A stretch of 64,000 nucleotides of DNA. Source: Pseudomonas sp. RSB 5.4 (GTDB taxonomy: Bacteria > Pseudomonadota > Gammaproteobacteria > Pseudomonadales > Pseudomonadaceae). Both the position numbers and the translations under genes were made by a program. The notes under the pieces are model-generated. The model worked only from the letters and a program-made list of their open reading frames with translations. It was not told the DNA's origin and did not search any database. This document shows positions 45,920-54,835 of this stretch, in pieces. The stretch covers positions 1,578,501 through 1,642,500 of the forward strand of contig NZ_CP146986.1 of NCBI RefSeq assembly GCF_037126175.1. The letters run 5' to 3'. The stretch's first letter is position 1, and every line of letters starts with the position of its first letter.

Positions 45920-48205
45920 TCAATTCACGCTTTGATCTGAGGCCGGGTCTGTACCGAGCGCCCACCAGCGCGGCAACAGTTGCTGAATGCGCGGTTCGGC
46001 GAAGCGGTCATCGATCAGCATCACCACGCCGCGATCCTGCCGCGTGCGGATTACTCGCCCGGCGGCCTGCACCACTTTCTGCACACCCGGATACAGATAG
46101 GTGTAGTCGTAACCGGCACCGAAAATCGCTGCCATGCGCCGTTTCAACTGCTCGTTGACCGGGTTGAGCTGGGCCAGTCCCAGGGTCGCAATGAACGCGC
46201 CGATCAGCCGTGCGCCGGGCAGGTCGATGCCCTCGCCGAACGCACCGCCCAACACGGCGAAGCCGATGCCCTGACTGTCGGCGGTGAACTGATCAAGAAA
46301 GGCCTGACGCTGCCCTTCGGCCATACCCCGGGACTGCTGCCACAGATTGATCTGCGGATGGCGTTCGGCGAGCAGGGTCAGCACCTGTTGCAGGTAATCG
46401 AAGCTGCTGAAGAACGCCAGGTAATTGCCCGGACGCTCGCTGAACTGGCGGGCGATCAGCTCGACGATCGGTTCCAGCGACGCCTGCCGATGATTGAAGC
46501 GTGTGGAAATGCGGCTGACGATCTGCACCTGCAGTTGATCGGCGCTGAACGGCGATTCGACGTCGATGCATACCGTTTCGGCGGGTGTACCGAGCAGATC
46601 GGCGTAATAGCGCCGCGGGCTCAGCGTTGCGGAAAACAGCACGCTGCTGCGCGCCGCTTTCAGGCGCGGGCCGATGAACGCTGCCGGCACCACATTGCGC
46701 AGGCACAGCTGCGACAGCGGCCGTTTGCGCTCGAGGTCACGCTTGCTGATATCGAACAGGTAATGCTCGTCGAACAGCTCCGCCACCCGGCCAAACTGCA
46801 GTATGTCGAAGTAGAAGGTTTGCAGCGCGCTGTCGAGTCCCTGCGGATGATCATTGAGGTAATCGCCAATGGCCGCGCTGCACAGGGACACCGCTTGCAG
46901 CAGTTTCTCCGGAGCCTTGTCGTAGGCCTGATACGGCGCCAGTTGCGGCTGATGCAGCGCGTTCCATTCGCGGTTGACCCGTTGCAGGGATTTTTTCAGC
47001 ACCTCGGGGGCCGTCTTGCGCACACTGGCCAGCGCGGCCTGATCGAGACTGGCGCTGTACATCGAACGTCCGCGCTCGACCAGGTTGTGCGCTTCATCCA
47101 CCAGCACCGCGACTTTCCATTGATTGAGCTGGGCCAGACCGAACAGCAACGCACTGAAATCGAAGTAATAGTTGTAGTCCGCCACCACCACGTCGGCCCA
47201 ACGGGCCATTTCCTGGCTCAGGTAGTACGGGCAAACCGTGTGCTGGCGAGCTACTGCGCGCATCGCCGCTTGATCGAGCAGATTGATCCGGCTGGCCGCT
47301 TCACGGGCGGCGGGCAGGCGATCATAGAAGCCTTGGGCCAACGGGCAGGACTCGCCGTGACAGGCTTTGTCCGGGTGTTCGCAAGCCTTGTCGCGGGCGA
47401 CCATCTCCAGCACCCGCAACGGCAAGCGTTCAGACTGATCGAACAACACCTGACTGGCGTCCAGCGCCAGTTTGCGCCCCGGGGTCTTGGCGGTCAGGAA
47501 CAACACCTTGTCCAGTTGCTGCGGCGCCAGCGCCTTGAGCATCGGGAACAGTGTGCCGAGGGTCTTGCCGATCCCGGTGGGCGCCTGCGCCATCAGGCAA
47601 CGGCCGGTGCTGACGGCTTTGAACACCGACTCGGCCAGATGCCGCTGGCCAGGGCGAAAGTCAGCGTGGGGAAAGCTCAATTGCTGCGCGGCACGATTGC
47701 GCGCCTCGCGATGGGCCATTTCCTGCTCGGCCCAGTTCAGGAACAACCGGCATTGTTGTTCGAAAAAGTCTTGCAAGACTGGCGCAGTGAAGGCCTCGAC
47801 CACACAGGTTTCCTTCTCGCTGACGATGTCGAAATACACCAGCGCCAGATTGATCTGCTCAAGCTCGAGCTTGCGGCACATCAGCCAGCCGTAGACTTTC
47901 GCCTGCGCCCAATGCAGCTGGCGATGGTTGGCCGGCTGCTTGCTCAGGTCACCGCGATAGGTTTTGACTTCTTCCAGACAGTTCTGCGCTGGATCGTAGC
48001 CGTCCGCCCTGCCCCTGACTCTCAATTGCAGAAACTCGCCCTCCAGCGCCACTTCGCTCTGGTACTTGTCGCTGCGCCGCGAGGCCACGGTGCGGTGCCC
48101 GAGCATGCCTTCGAGCGCAGTCGGCGAAGGGGTAAAACGCAGGTCGAGGTCGCCGGTCTTGGCGGTGAACTCGCATAGGGCACGGACGGCAATGCTATAG
48201 CTCAA
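45920..48205 (-). CDS. XPD/DinG-like iron-sulfur DNA helicase with N-terminal nuclease-like domain
   Basis: An approximately 761-residue superfamily 2 helicase. The N-terminal 130 residues look like a PD-(D/E)XK nuclease fold (GRADGYDPAQNCLEEVKTYRGDL with the E-V-K signature). The helicase part has Walker A QAPTGIGKTLGTLFP (about 208-222), a four-Cys iron-sulfur segment (KACEHPDKACHGESC ... VCPYYLS), a DEAH box (VLVDEAHNLVERGR) and motif VI-like QAAGRVIRTRQDRG. XPD-family enzymes unwind DNA 5'-to-3' in repair. TTG 48205 overlaps the FAN1 stop; ATG 48223 is an alternative. Coupled to the FAN1-type nuclease gene. Confidence 0.9.
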   Translation of the reverse strand: MSYSIAVRALCEFTAKTGDLDLRFTPSPTALEGMLGHRTVASRRSDKYQSEVALEGEFLQLRVRGRADGYDPAQNCLEEVKTYRGDLSKQPANHRQLHWAQAKVYGWLMCRKLELEQINLALVYFDIVSEKETCVVEAFTAPVLQDFFEQQCRLFLNWAEQEMAHREARNRAAQQLSFPHADFRPGQRHLAESVFKAVSTGRCLMAQAPTGIGKTLGTLFPMLKALAPQQLDKVLFLTAKTPGRKLALDASQVLFDQSERLPLRVLEMVARDKACEHPDKACHGESCPLAQGFYDRLPAAREAASRINLLDQAAMRAVARQHTVCPYYLSQEMARWADVVVADYNYYFDFSALLFGLAQLNQWKVAVLVDEAHNLVERGRSMYSASLDQAALASVRKTAPEVLKKSLQRVNREWNALHQPQLAPYQAYDKAPEKLLQAVSLCSAAIGDYLNDHPQGLDSALQTFYFDILQFGRVAELFDEHYLFDISKRDLERKRPLSQLCLRNVVPAAFIGPRLKAARSSVLFSATLSPRRYYADLLGTPAETVCIDVESPFSADQLQVQIVSRISTRFNHRQASLEPIVELIARQFSERPGNYLAFFSSFDYLQQVLTLLAERHPQINLWQQSRGMAEGQRQAFLDQFTADSQGIGFAVLGGAFGEGIDLPGARLIGAFIATLGLAQLNPVNEQLKRRMAAIFGAGYDYTYLYPGVQKVVQAAGRVIRTRQDRGVVMLIDDRFAEPRIQQLLPRWWALGTDPASDQSVN

Positions 48206-49854
48206 GCGCTCTGCTCCGCCCATTGCACGTAGCACACGGCGACCGGCATCTGATGTTGGTGGCAGAACTCCAGCCAGCGCAGTTGGTTGTCCTGCAGGCG
48301 GTCACCGGGGCCTTTGACTTCGATCATCCGGTAGGTCTTGTGCTGCGGCCAGAACTGGATCAGATCGGGCATGCCGGCGCGATTGGCCTTGATGTCGAGC
48401 AGCAGGCGATTGAACCAGTGCTTGAGATGTTCGGCCGGCAAGCACGCCAGCGCCTGCTCCAGCAGTTGCTCATTCAAGGCGCCCCAGAACACGAACGGCG
48501 ACTGCACGCCCCATTTGGCGACGAAGCGCTCACGAATGGTCGCCGCATAACGGCCATCGTCGAGTTGGTCGAGGCAGGCCTGGAACAGTTCGGCGCGGCG
48601 TTGCTGGAAGTCTTCGTTGAGCAGATCCACCGGCCCGCGTTGAAACGGATGGAAGAACGCCCCCGGCAGCGGCGCAAAAATCGCCGGCCAGCACAGCAGG
48701 CCGAACAGCGAGTTGATCAGGCTGTTCTCGACGTAATGCACCGGGCCGCTGTCTTCGTGCAGATGCGCCTGCACATAAAACTCCACCGACAGCGACGGAT
48801 CGGTGCGCGGCAATTGCAGATCGAGGCGTTCAACCGGGCGCGGCGTTGCGCGCTTGAGCGGTGGCCCGCCGAGTTTGCGTCGCAGCCGGGGCAGCATCCG
48901 GTGCAGGCTCTGCTGTTCGGCGGCGCTTTCCGGCGCCTGTTCGGCGAGAGTGGCAAGCTCCAGCGCCAGTGCGTATTCGCCGCAGCGCTCCAGCACCCGG
49001 ATCATTCGCTGGCGGGCACCGGGGTAGGCGCAATCGCGGTAAATGCTCAGCGCCAGGGCGAACTCCGTGATGCGCTCGCAATACTGGCCGATCTGGAACA
49101 GCACCTTGCCGCGTCGCCGTTGCAGCCACGGGTTGGCGAACTGCAATGCTCTGACCTGCTCGACAATGGTTTCCAACGGTTCACCGGCCTCGAAGCGTTG
49201 CTGGCACTGATGCAGGAACAGGCAGGCGTCAACGTCTTCACGGCTGCGCAGGCCACGGGAGTCGGCGCAGAACTCGACTTTTTCGTAGGTAAAGATGCCG
49301 AGGTCGGCGAGGACGAATTCCGACCAGTCCTGGTACAGGTTGCCGAAGAACATCAGACGCAGGCGGTCGCACAGGTCCATGATGGTCAGGCTGAGCAAGC
49401 GCTCGCCGAGCGTCGGCGCCCAGTCGTACAGGCTGCGCGACTCGCTGAATTGCTCGGCGAGCGCTGGCAGCCAGTCGTCCTTGCGCCCCTTGGGTTGTTC
49501 GATAAAAACACCGAACGCTTGCAGGAGTTCGGCCTTGAGCAACACGTCGAACACTTCGGCCACGCTCAACAGAGCCTGATCGTCGAGCCAGCCGTGACCC
49601 AGCAACGGCTGCGCGGCGTCGCTGATGTCCCCGATTTCCGGGTAGTTGAGTTTGCCGAGGCGGAAATGCACGCCCTTGCGCATTACCATGCGCACCAGCA
49701 GACCCTGTGAGGCGCGTGGCAAAGCTTTGAAGTCGCGGATAAAGCCGTGCTCGGATTCGCTCATCACATCGGCATAGCGCAGCTCAAGCCAATCAAGCAC
49801 TTGCCGGAAGTTGTTGAGGTAATAGAACGGATCGTCGAGCGGGTTGGCAGTCAC
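48202..49854 (-). CDS. FAN1-type VRR-NUC structure-specific nuclease
   Basis: A 550-residue nuclease related to bacterial FAN1 (P. aeruginosa FAN1 cuts flap and crosslink-associated structures). An N-terminal winged-helix/SAP-like DNA-binding part (YYLNNFRQVLDWLELRYADVM, ALPRASQGLLVRMVMRKG) is followed by a TPR-like helical middle. The C-terminal VRR-NUC domain has the catalytic GMPDLIQFWPQ and EVKGPGDRLQDNQLRW motifs (about 480-530). It begins with a GTG and no strong Shine-Dalgarno. It is transcribed before the iron-sulfur helicase with a four-base overlap, suggesting that both act in one repair reaction. Confidence 0.92.
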   Translation of the reverse strand: MTANPLDDPFYYLNNFRQVLDWLELRYADVMSESEHGFIRDFKALPRASQGLLVRMVMRKGVHFRLGKLNYPEIGDISDAAQPLLGHGWLDDQALLSVAEVFDVLLKAELLQAFGVFIEQPKGRKDDWLPALAEQFSESRSLYDWAPTLGERLLSLTIMDLCDRLRLMFFGNLYQDWSEFVLADLGIFTYEKVEFCADSRGLRSREDVDACLFLHQCQQRFEAGEPLETIVEQVRALQFANPWLQRRRGKVLFQIGQYCERITEFALALSIYRDCAYPGARQRMIRVLERCGEYALALELATLAEQAPESAAEQQSLHRMLPRLRRKLGGPPLKRATPRPVERLDLQLPRTDPSLSVEFYVQAHLHEDSGPVHYVENSLINSLFGLLCWPAIFAPLPGAFFHPFQRGPVDLLNEDFQQRRAELFQACLDQLDDGRYAATIRERFVAKWGVQSPFVFWGALNEQLLEQALACLPAEHLKHWFNRLLLDIKANRAGMPDLIQFWPQHKTYRMIEVKGPGDRLQDNQLRWLEFCHQHQMPVAVCYVQWAEQSA

Positions 49855-50059
49855 GGGAATTCAGGGCCATGGCGAGCGAATACTGGTTATGCGTACAGAT
49901 ACCAGCTCTGCCCCGTCGCGTGCAAACGGAAAAAGATCAGTGGCAGCGGCAATCGGGATTTTTTCAGGGTGCCATCGAACTTTTCCCGGCTGGATGGCAC
50001 CAACCGCGTTAGAGACCGAAGTCGGTCAATTGATATGGAATGAGGTATTTGAGGTGGGT

Positions 50060-50284
50060 ATGAAGATCAAGACTCTGGGTATTCCCCTGGCGGTAGCGGC
50101 CCTGCTGGCATTGGGCGGCTGCTCGACGCCGACGGTGGTCACCTTGCAGAACGGCACCCAGTATTTGACCAAGGACATGCCGAAAACCAAGAACAAGGAT
50201 GGCTTCTATGAATTCGAGGATATTTCCGGGACCAAGGTGAGAGTCCGCGGCGACGAGGTCGCGACGGTGCGCAAGGAAGACTGA
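50060..50284 (+). CDS. YgdI/YgdR-family small lipoprotein
   Basis: A 74-residue lipoprotein. The signal peptide ends LALGGC (Cys near 21). The mature part, VTLQNGTQYLTKDMPKTKNKDGFYEFEDISGTKVRVRGDEVATV, matches the small SH3-like YgdI/YgdR domain. GAGGTG sits well before the ATG. Divergent from FAN1 across about 205 bp of otherwise empty sequence. Confidence 0.9.
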   Translation: MKIKTLGIPLAVAALLALGGCSTPTVVTLQNGTQYLTKDMPKTKNKDGFYEFEDISGTKVRVRGDEVATVRKED

Positions 50285-50298
50285 CCACCCTGCTGTAC

Positions 50299-50400
50299 GT
50301 GTAGGAGCTGCCGAAGGCTGCGATCTTTTGACTTTGTTTTTCAAGATCAAAATCAAAAGATCGTCCGATCGCGGCCCGAGCCTGCGGCAGCTCCTACAGG
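50299..50400. repeat. REP palindrome pair (GGAGCTGCCGAAGGCTGCGATC type)
   Basis: TGTAGGAGCTGCCGAAGGCT and an inverted counterpart flank an A/T-rich spacer between convergent genes. The spacer contains CTTTTGACTTTG and its near-complement, extending the hairpin. Confidence 0.85.
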
Positions 50401-50419
50401 GGAAGTGTTATCCCCTGGG

Positions 50420-50794
50420 TTATTCGAAAGCAGGCAGGCCCACAATGCTGTGATCGCAACTGAAATGCTGCTCACCGCGCCGCGCCAGTTCTGCTTGCAG
50501 ACGCCGGCAGCGTTCCAGATCCAGCTGGGTCATGCGATCAATGCTCAGGTTGCCAGTGGCTTGCGCTTGTTTGCCGTCACCCGGCCGGAACGTCACGAAC
50601 GGCTGTTCGGGCTGAATCTGAAACAGGCTTTTCTCTTCCACCGGCTCGACCACTTCGGTCTTTTCCGGTTTCGGCAGTTGATCGGTACTGATCCCGTAGC
50701 GGCTCAGAATCGAGGTTGGCGGCAGATCGGCCCAGGCATTGGCCGATAACAGCGCCAGTCCGACAATCCCGACATACCCCTTGAACCTTCTCAC
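50420..50794 (-). CDS. Exported hypothetical protein
   Basis: A 124-residue secreted or periplasmic protein with a signal peptide (MRRFKGYVGIVGLALLSANAWA). The mature region is acidic and Pro-rich (LPKPEKTEVVEPVEEKSLFQIQPEQPFVTFRPGDG), then helical (IDRMTQLDLERCRRLQAELARRGEQHFSCDHS) with two Cys that may pair. Family not recognised. The 238-bp gap to the lipase gene on its other side holds one REP element. Confidence 0.75.
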   Translation of the reverse strand: MRRFKGYVGIVGLALLSANAWADLPPTSILSRYGISTDQLPKPEKTEVVEPVEEKSLFQIQPEQPFVTFRPGDGKQAQATGNLSIDRMTQLDLERCRRLQAELARRGEQHFSCDHSIVGLPAFE

Positions 50795-50924
50795 GTGTGA
50801 ATCTCCTGTACTCGATGGCGGCTAGCTATAGAACGTGTGGGCACGTGCTGGCTTTAGGCCGCTTTTGCTGTTTGCACAGCTTTTGAGTCAGGGTGTGGCT
50901 ATCGAGTCACTTTTGATACTGGGT

Positions 50925-51020
50925 TGTGGCGAGGGAGCTTGCTCCCGCTTGAGCGCGTAGCGCGCACAAAGTCTTCAGGGCCGCTTCGCGACCCAGCGGG
51001 AGCAAGCTCCCTCGCCACAG
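50925..51020. repeat. REP palindrome pair downstream of pueA
   Basis: TGTGGCGAGGGAGCTTGCTC and its inverted copy, same family as at 22996, lie 13 bp after the lipase stop. This may stabilise or terminate the lipase mRNA 3' end. Confidence 0.92.
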
Positions 51021-51032
51021 GTTACGGGTGCA

Positions 51033-52886
51033 TCAGGCGATCACAATTCCATCGGCACTGAGGCTATTCAGCGCCACTCCAACCAGCGTCACCGAGTCAG
51101 CGCCAAACTTCAGCACCGTGTCCTGCCCCACCATCGAGGCATGCGCGCGGAAGTCGTCGTTAGGCAACACGCCCTGCACGCCAAGGAACACCAGTTTGTC
51201 GTTGGACGTAAAACCCACCACCCGATCCTGACCAAACGCGCCGTTGAACAGGAACGTATCCGCTCCGCCGCCCGACTCCATCAGGTCATTGCCGGCGCCA
51301 CCGACAAACACGTCGTTGCCGGCACCGCCGATCAAGTGGTCGTTGCCGTCCAGACCGAACAACCAGTCACCACTGGCGTGGGCCTTGAGCGTATCGGCGC
51401 CGCTGGTGCCTTTGACGCTGGACGCGTACTGCGTGACGTTGTTGCCGACCTTCAGGCCGCTGGCCGTCACGCTGTGGGTCACGTCGTCCTTGAACAGGCC
51501 CCAGAGGAAGCCCGGCTCCTTGGTGACGATGCTGCCGATGTCGCGGGTGATACTGATCCCGCCCTTGGCATCGCGGATGTACAGGTTGCCGGCGCCGTCG
51601 TTGGCGAAGTCGAATTTGCTCACCGACTGCTGCAAGTCGAGGGTGTTGTTGCCGGCGCCGCCGAGAATGACGTTGTAGCCGCCACTGTCACGGAAGGTGT
51701 CGTTGCCGGCGCGACCTTCGAGGTAGTCGTTGCCGCTGCCGCCCTGGATCAGGTCGTTACTGTCGCTGCCGATGATGAACGTGCTGCCCTTGTGGGTTTC
51801 AGCGTTGCGGTTCAGGTCCTGCACCCAGGTGTTGGCCCGCGCCGGGTCCGACAGGTTGGCGACGATGATTGTCGAGTCCTTGCTGGTCAGATCGTAGAAC
51901 TTCGACTCGATGATCCGGTTCATGCCGTCGCCGTAAGCAGTCGGCAGATGCGAGATCCAGGTCGGGATGTTGAGAATGGAGAACGGCAGCAGATTCCACG
52001 CGGTCGAGGCGTAGTGATCGTTGAAGCTGACGATGTTGTCGGTGGCCGATTCCTTGGGCGCGTCGTGCACGCCGACCGAGGCGCCGGTGAAGGTCGAGCC
52101 GTCGAGGGCGCGGAACACCGGATCGTTTTCGTAACCGACGTTGAGCACCTTGTCGGTGCCGCTCTGGGTCGGCGAGGCGTAGGCAATATAGTTGGAATCG
52201 GCGAAGAACCCGCCCCACTTGCCGCCGCTGAGGTCGGCCATGCTGTTGACCGCCAGCCCGCCGAGGCTGTGGCCGCTGACCAGCACGTCCTTGCCACTGA
52301 GGCCGTTGGCCTTGGCGAACGCCACCACGTCATTGAGCAGATTGCCGAACGCTTCGCCGACGTAATTCTTTGCGTAGTCCTTGGGACCGAAGGCTGCCAG
52401 CAGATCGTTGATCACATCGCCGATGGAGTCGAGGATCAGGTTTTCCCGTGGGCCGCTGGTGCCGCGAAAGGCGATGCCGATTTCCGTGAGATGGCCCTGG
52501 GCGTCGTACTTGCCGAGGATTTCCACTTGGGCGGTGGTGTAACCGGCCTTCTCGCCGAAGAAGGTTCCGCGCGCGTCGGTCTTGCCGTCGTAGCCCAGTT
52601 GCGAGGCGGTGATCGGAGTCCAGCCAGCTTTTTTCACCGCGTCGAGGGCGAGTTTTTCCGAGTCGGGGTTCCACGGAATACCGGGGATCACCCCTTGCGA
52701 ATCGGTGCCGCCGAGCAGCGCGGTCACCAACGTGGCGGGCAGGCCGAGGCCGAAGCCGTTGTGCTGATAACCGGCGGCAAAGCCGTTATCGAGGTTGTGA
52801 TAGGAATACAGCGTGATCGCCATGGCATCGCTGAACAGCGCCTTGGAATCGGCTGTGCCGAAGTTCTTGTAGTCATACACACCCAT
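51033..52886 (-). CDS. pueA: Family I.3 RTX lipase / polyurethanase (PueA-like)
   Basis: A 617-residue secreted lipase, the length and N-terminus (MGVYDYKNFGTADSKALFSDAM) of Pseudomonas family I.3 lipases and PueA polyurethanase. The catalytic triad sits at the family positions Ser207 (VSGHSLGG), Asp255 (YENDPVF) and His313 (WISHLP). RTX calcium-binding repeats follow at about 370-400 (GGSGNDYLEGRAGND) and 520-550 (GLDGNDHLIGGAGNDVFVGG). The C-terminus DGIVIA is a type I secretion signal; there is no N-terminal signal peptide. Export would need AprDEF. It hydrolyses triglycerides and probably polyester polyurethanes. Confidence 0.93.
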   Translation of the reverse strand: MGVYDYKNFGTADSKALFSDAMAITLYSYHNLDNGFAAGYQHNGFGLGLPATLVTALLGGTDSQGVIPGIPWNPDSEKLALDAVKKAGWTPITASQLGYDGKTDARGTFFGEKAGYTTAQVEILGKYDAQGHLTEIGIAFRGTSGPRENLILDSIGDVINDLLAAFGPKDYAKNYVGEAFGNLLNDVVAFAKANGLSGKDVLVSGHSLGGLAVNSMADLSGGKWGGFFADSNYIAYASPTQSGTDKVLNVGYENDPVFRALDGSTFTGASVGVHDAPKESATDNIVSFNDHYASTAWNLLPFSILNIPTWISHLPTAYGDGMNRIIESKFYDLTSKDSTIIVANLSDPARANTWVQDLNRNAETHKGSTFIIGSDSNDLIQGGSGNDYLEGRAGNDTFRDSGGYNVILGGAGNNTLDLQQSVSKFDFANDGAGNLYIRDAKGGISITRDIGSIVTKEPGFLWGLFKDDVTHSVTASGLKVGNNVTQYASSVKGTSGADTLKAHASGDWLFGLDGNDHLIGGAGNDVFVGGAGNDLMESGGGADTFLFNGAFGQDRVVGFTSNDKLVFLGVQGVLPNDDFRAHASMVGQDTVLKFGADSVTLVGVALNSLSADGIVIA

Positions 52887-52994
52887 TGCTATTGCCTCTC
52901 TTTTGTTGGAATTGTCAGAGATAGCTCACAGCCAGGGCGCCCCTCGCGGGCACGCCCCGGAGCATTTCAGTACTACTTGTTGCAGATCTTCCCT

Positions 52995-53083
52995 TGTGGG
53001 AGCGGGCTTGCTCGCGAAAGCGGCGTATCAGCTACAGCAATGTTGACTGACACGGCCCCTTCGCGAGCAAGCCCGCTCCCACT
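52995..53083. repeat. REP palindrome pair between the two lipase genes
   Basis: TGTGGGAGCGGGCTTGCTCG and its inverted copy flank a spacer between pueB and pueA. It sits just past the pueB stop. Confidence 0.92.
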
Positions 53084-53089
53084 TTGGAG

Positions 53090-54778
53090 CTAGGCAAACA
53101 CGAAAGACGAGTCCGACAGGTTAGCCACCCCAACCCCGACCAGGGTCACGGCATATTCGCCAATCTTCAGCACCGTATCAGCCCCCGACTGTGCAGCATG
53201 CTGCTTGTAGTCGTAGCCCTGCCCCGCGCCTTCGACGCCCATGAACACCAGTTTGTCGCTGCCTTGGTAGCCATTGATCGCATCGAATCCGAACGCGCCG
53301 CTGAACAGGAAGGTGTTGTTGCCACCCACCGCCGTCATCACGTCATTGCCGGCACCGCCGACGAAGGTCACGTGGCCCTTGTCGCTGATCAGCTTGTCAT
53401 CGCCGCCCAGGCCGAACAGCCAGTCCCCCTCGGCACTGGCGTGCAGTGCATTACCGTACGCATCGCCGTTGAGCGAATGGGTGTACTGGGTCAGGTCGTT
53501 GCCATTGGTCAAACCCTTGGCCGTGACGCCCCAGGTGATCTCCTTGCTGCCCCACCACGAACCCGATTCCTTGCTCACCAGCGCGCCGATGTCGCGGGTC
53601 ATGCTGATACCGCCGTAGGCGTCGCGCACGTAAAGCGTGCCGTCGCCGTCGTTGGCAAAGCTGAAGTTCTGCAGCGGTTTCTGCAGCTCGAAGGTGTTGT
53701 GGCCCTGACCGCCGAGCAGGATGTTGAAACCACCGTCATCGCGGAACCGGTCATCGCCGCCCAAGCCTTCGAGGAAGTCGTTACCCGCCCCGCCCTTGAG
53801 CCAGTCGTTGCTCTGCGTACCAATGATGAACGTGCTGCCGGTGTGCGGCTCGCCGCTGCGCCCCAGATCCTCGACCCAGGTCTTGCCCCGGGACGCTTCC
53901 TCTAGGTTGGAGACGATGATGGTCGAGTCCTTGTGGGTCAGGTTGTAGAACTTCGAGTCGATCACCCGATTCAAGCCATCGGCATAGCCCAACGAGCCAT
54001 GGGCCGACCAGCTCAGCGGATTGGCAATGCTGAACGGCACCAGGTTCTGCGCGGTGGACGCGTAATGGTCATTGAAGTTGACGATGTTGTCGGTGGTCGA
54101 CTCATGCGGCTTGTCGTGCTTGCCCATTGAGCTGCTGCTGAAGGTGGTGCCATCGAGCACACGGAACACCGGATCGTTTTCGTAACCGATGTTCAGCACG
54201 TTGTTGCCGGTGCTGCTCTGGGTCGGCGAAGCGAACGCAATGTAGTTGGCGTCCTTGAAGAACCCGCCCCAGTTGCTGGCGCTCAACTCGGCCACGCTGT
54301 TGACCCCGAGCCCGCCAAGGCTGTGACCGCTGATCAGTACATCTTTGGCGGCAATGCCGTGTGATACCGCGAACGCGGCGACAGCCTTGAGCAGATTATC
54401 GAAGGCATTTTTCGCGTAGTTGCTCGCGTAATCCGATGGCCCGATGGCGGCCAGCAGGTTGTTTTTCAAGTCGCCGAAGGTGTCGCTGAAACCAAGCCCG
54501 CCGGTACCACGAAAGGCCACACCGATACCGGTCAGCTTGCCTGTTGCGTCGTATTTGCCAAGCACTTCGGCTTCGGCGCTGGTGAAGCCGTCCTTCTCGC
54601 CGAAGAACGTGCCCTGCGCCCCGACCTTGCCCTGATAGCCCAGCGCTGTCGCACTGAGCGGTTTCCAGGCCGTGCCCGGCAATGCTTGCCCGGTCGGGGT
54701 GTAGGCATACAGCGTCAGCGCGATAGCGTCGCTGTACAACGCTTTGCCATCGGCATTCTTGTAATCGAACAGTCCCAT
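53090..54778 (-). CDS. pueB: Family I.3 RTX lipase / polyurethanase (PueB-like)
   Basis: A 562-residue secreted lipase paralogous to its neighbour. It lacks the roughly 45-residue segment present after residue 30 in the other lipase. The triad corresponds to Ser153 (ISGHSLGG), Asp202 (YENDPVF) and His260 (WSAH). RTX repeats occur near 325-350 (GGAGNDFLEGLGGDD) and 465-495. The C-terminus SDSSFVFA fits a type I secretion signal. The shorter length matches described PueB-type enzymes. It lies between pspB and pueA on the same strand. Confidence 0.92.
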   Translation of the reverse strand: MGLFDYKNADGKALYSDAIALTLYAYTPTGQALPGTAWKPLSATALGYQGKVGAQGTFFGEKDGFTSAEAEVLGKYDATGKLTGIGVAFRGTGGLGFSDTFGDLKNNLLAAIGPSDYASNYAKNAFDNLLKAVAAFAVSHGIAAKDVLISGHSLGGLGVNSVAELSASNWGGFFKDANYIAFASPTQSSTGNNVLNIGYENDPVFRVLDGTTFSSSSMGKHDKPHESTTDNIVNFNDHYASTAQNLVPFSIANPLSWSAHGSLGYADGLNRVIDSKFYNLTHKDSTIIVSNLEEASRGKTWVEDLGRSGEPHTGSTFIIGTQSNDWLKGGAGNDFLEGLGGDDRFRDDGGFNILLGGQGHNTFELQKPLQNFSFANDGDGTLYVRDAYGGISMTRDIGALVSKESGSWWGSKEITWGVTAKGLTNGNDLTQYTHSLNGDAYGNALHASAEGDWLFGLGGDDKLISDKGHVTFVGGAGNDVMTAVGGNNTFLFSGAFGFDAINGYQGSDKLVFMGVEGAGQGYDYKQHAAQSGADTVLKIGEYAVTLVGVGVANLSDSSFVFA

Positions 54779-54835
54779 GTTGTGCTCTCTCTTCCTTCAA
54801 AACCGGCAGCCCCCAAGGAACTGCCGGCATTGCCT

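Noticed and set aside
45980..48178. 732-codon plus-strand frame opposite the helicase
   Set aside because: Helicase motifs on the minus strand are unambiguous; the plus frame is a compositional shadow.
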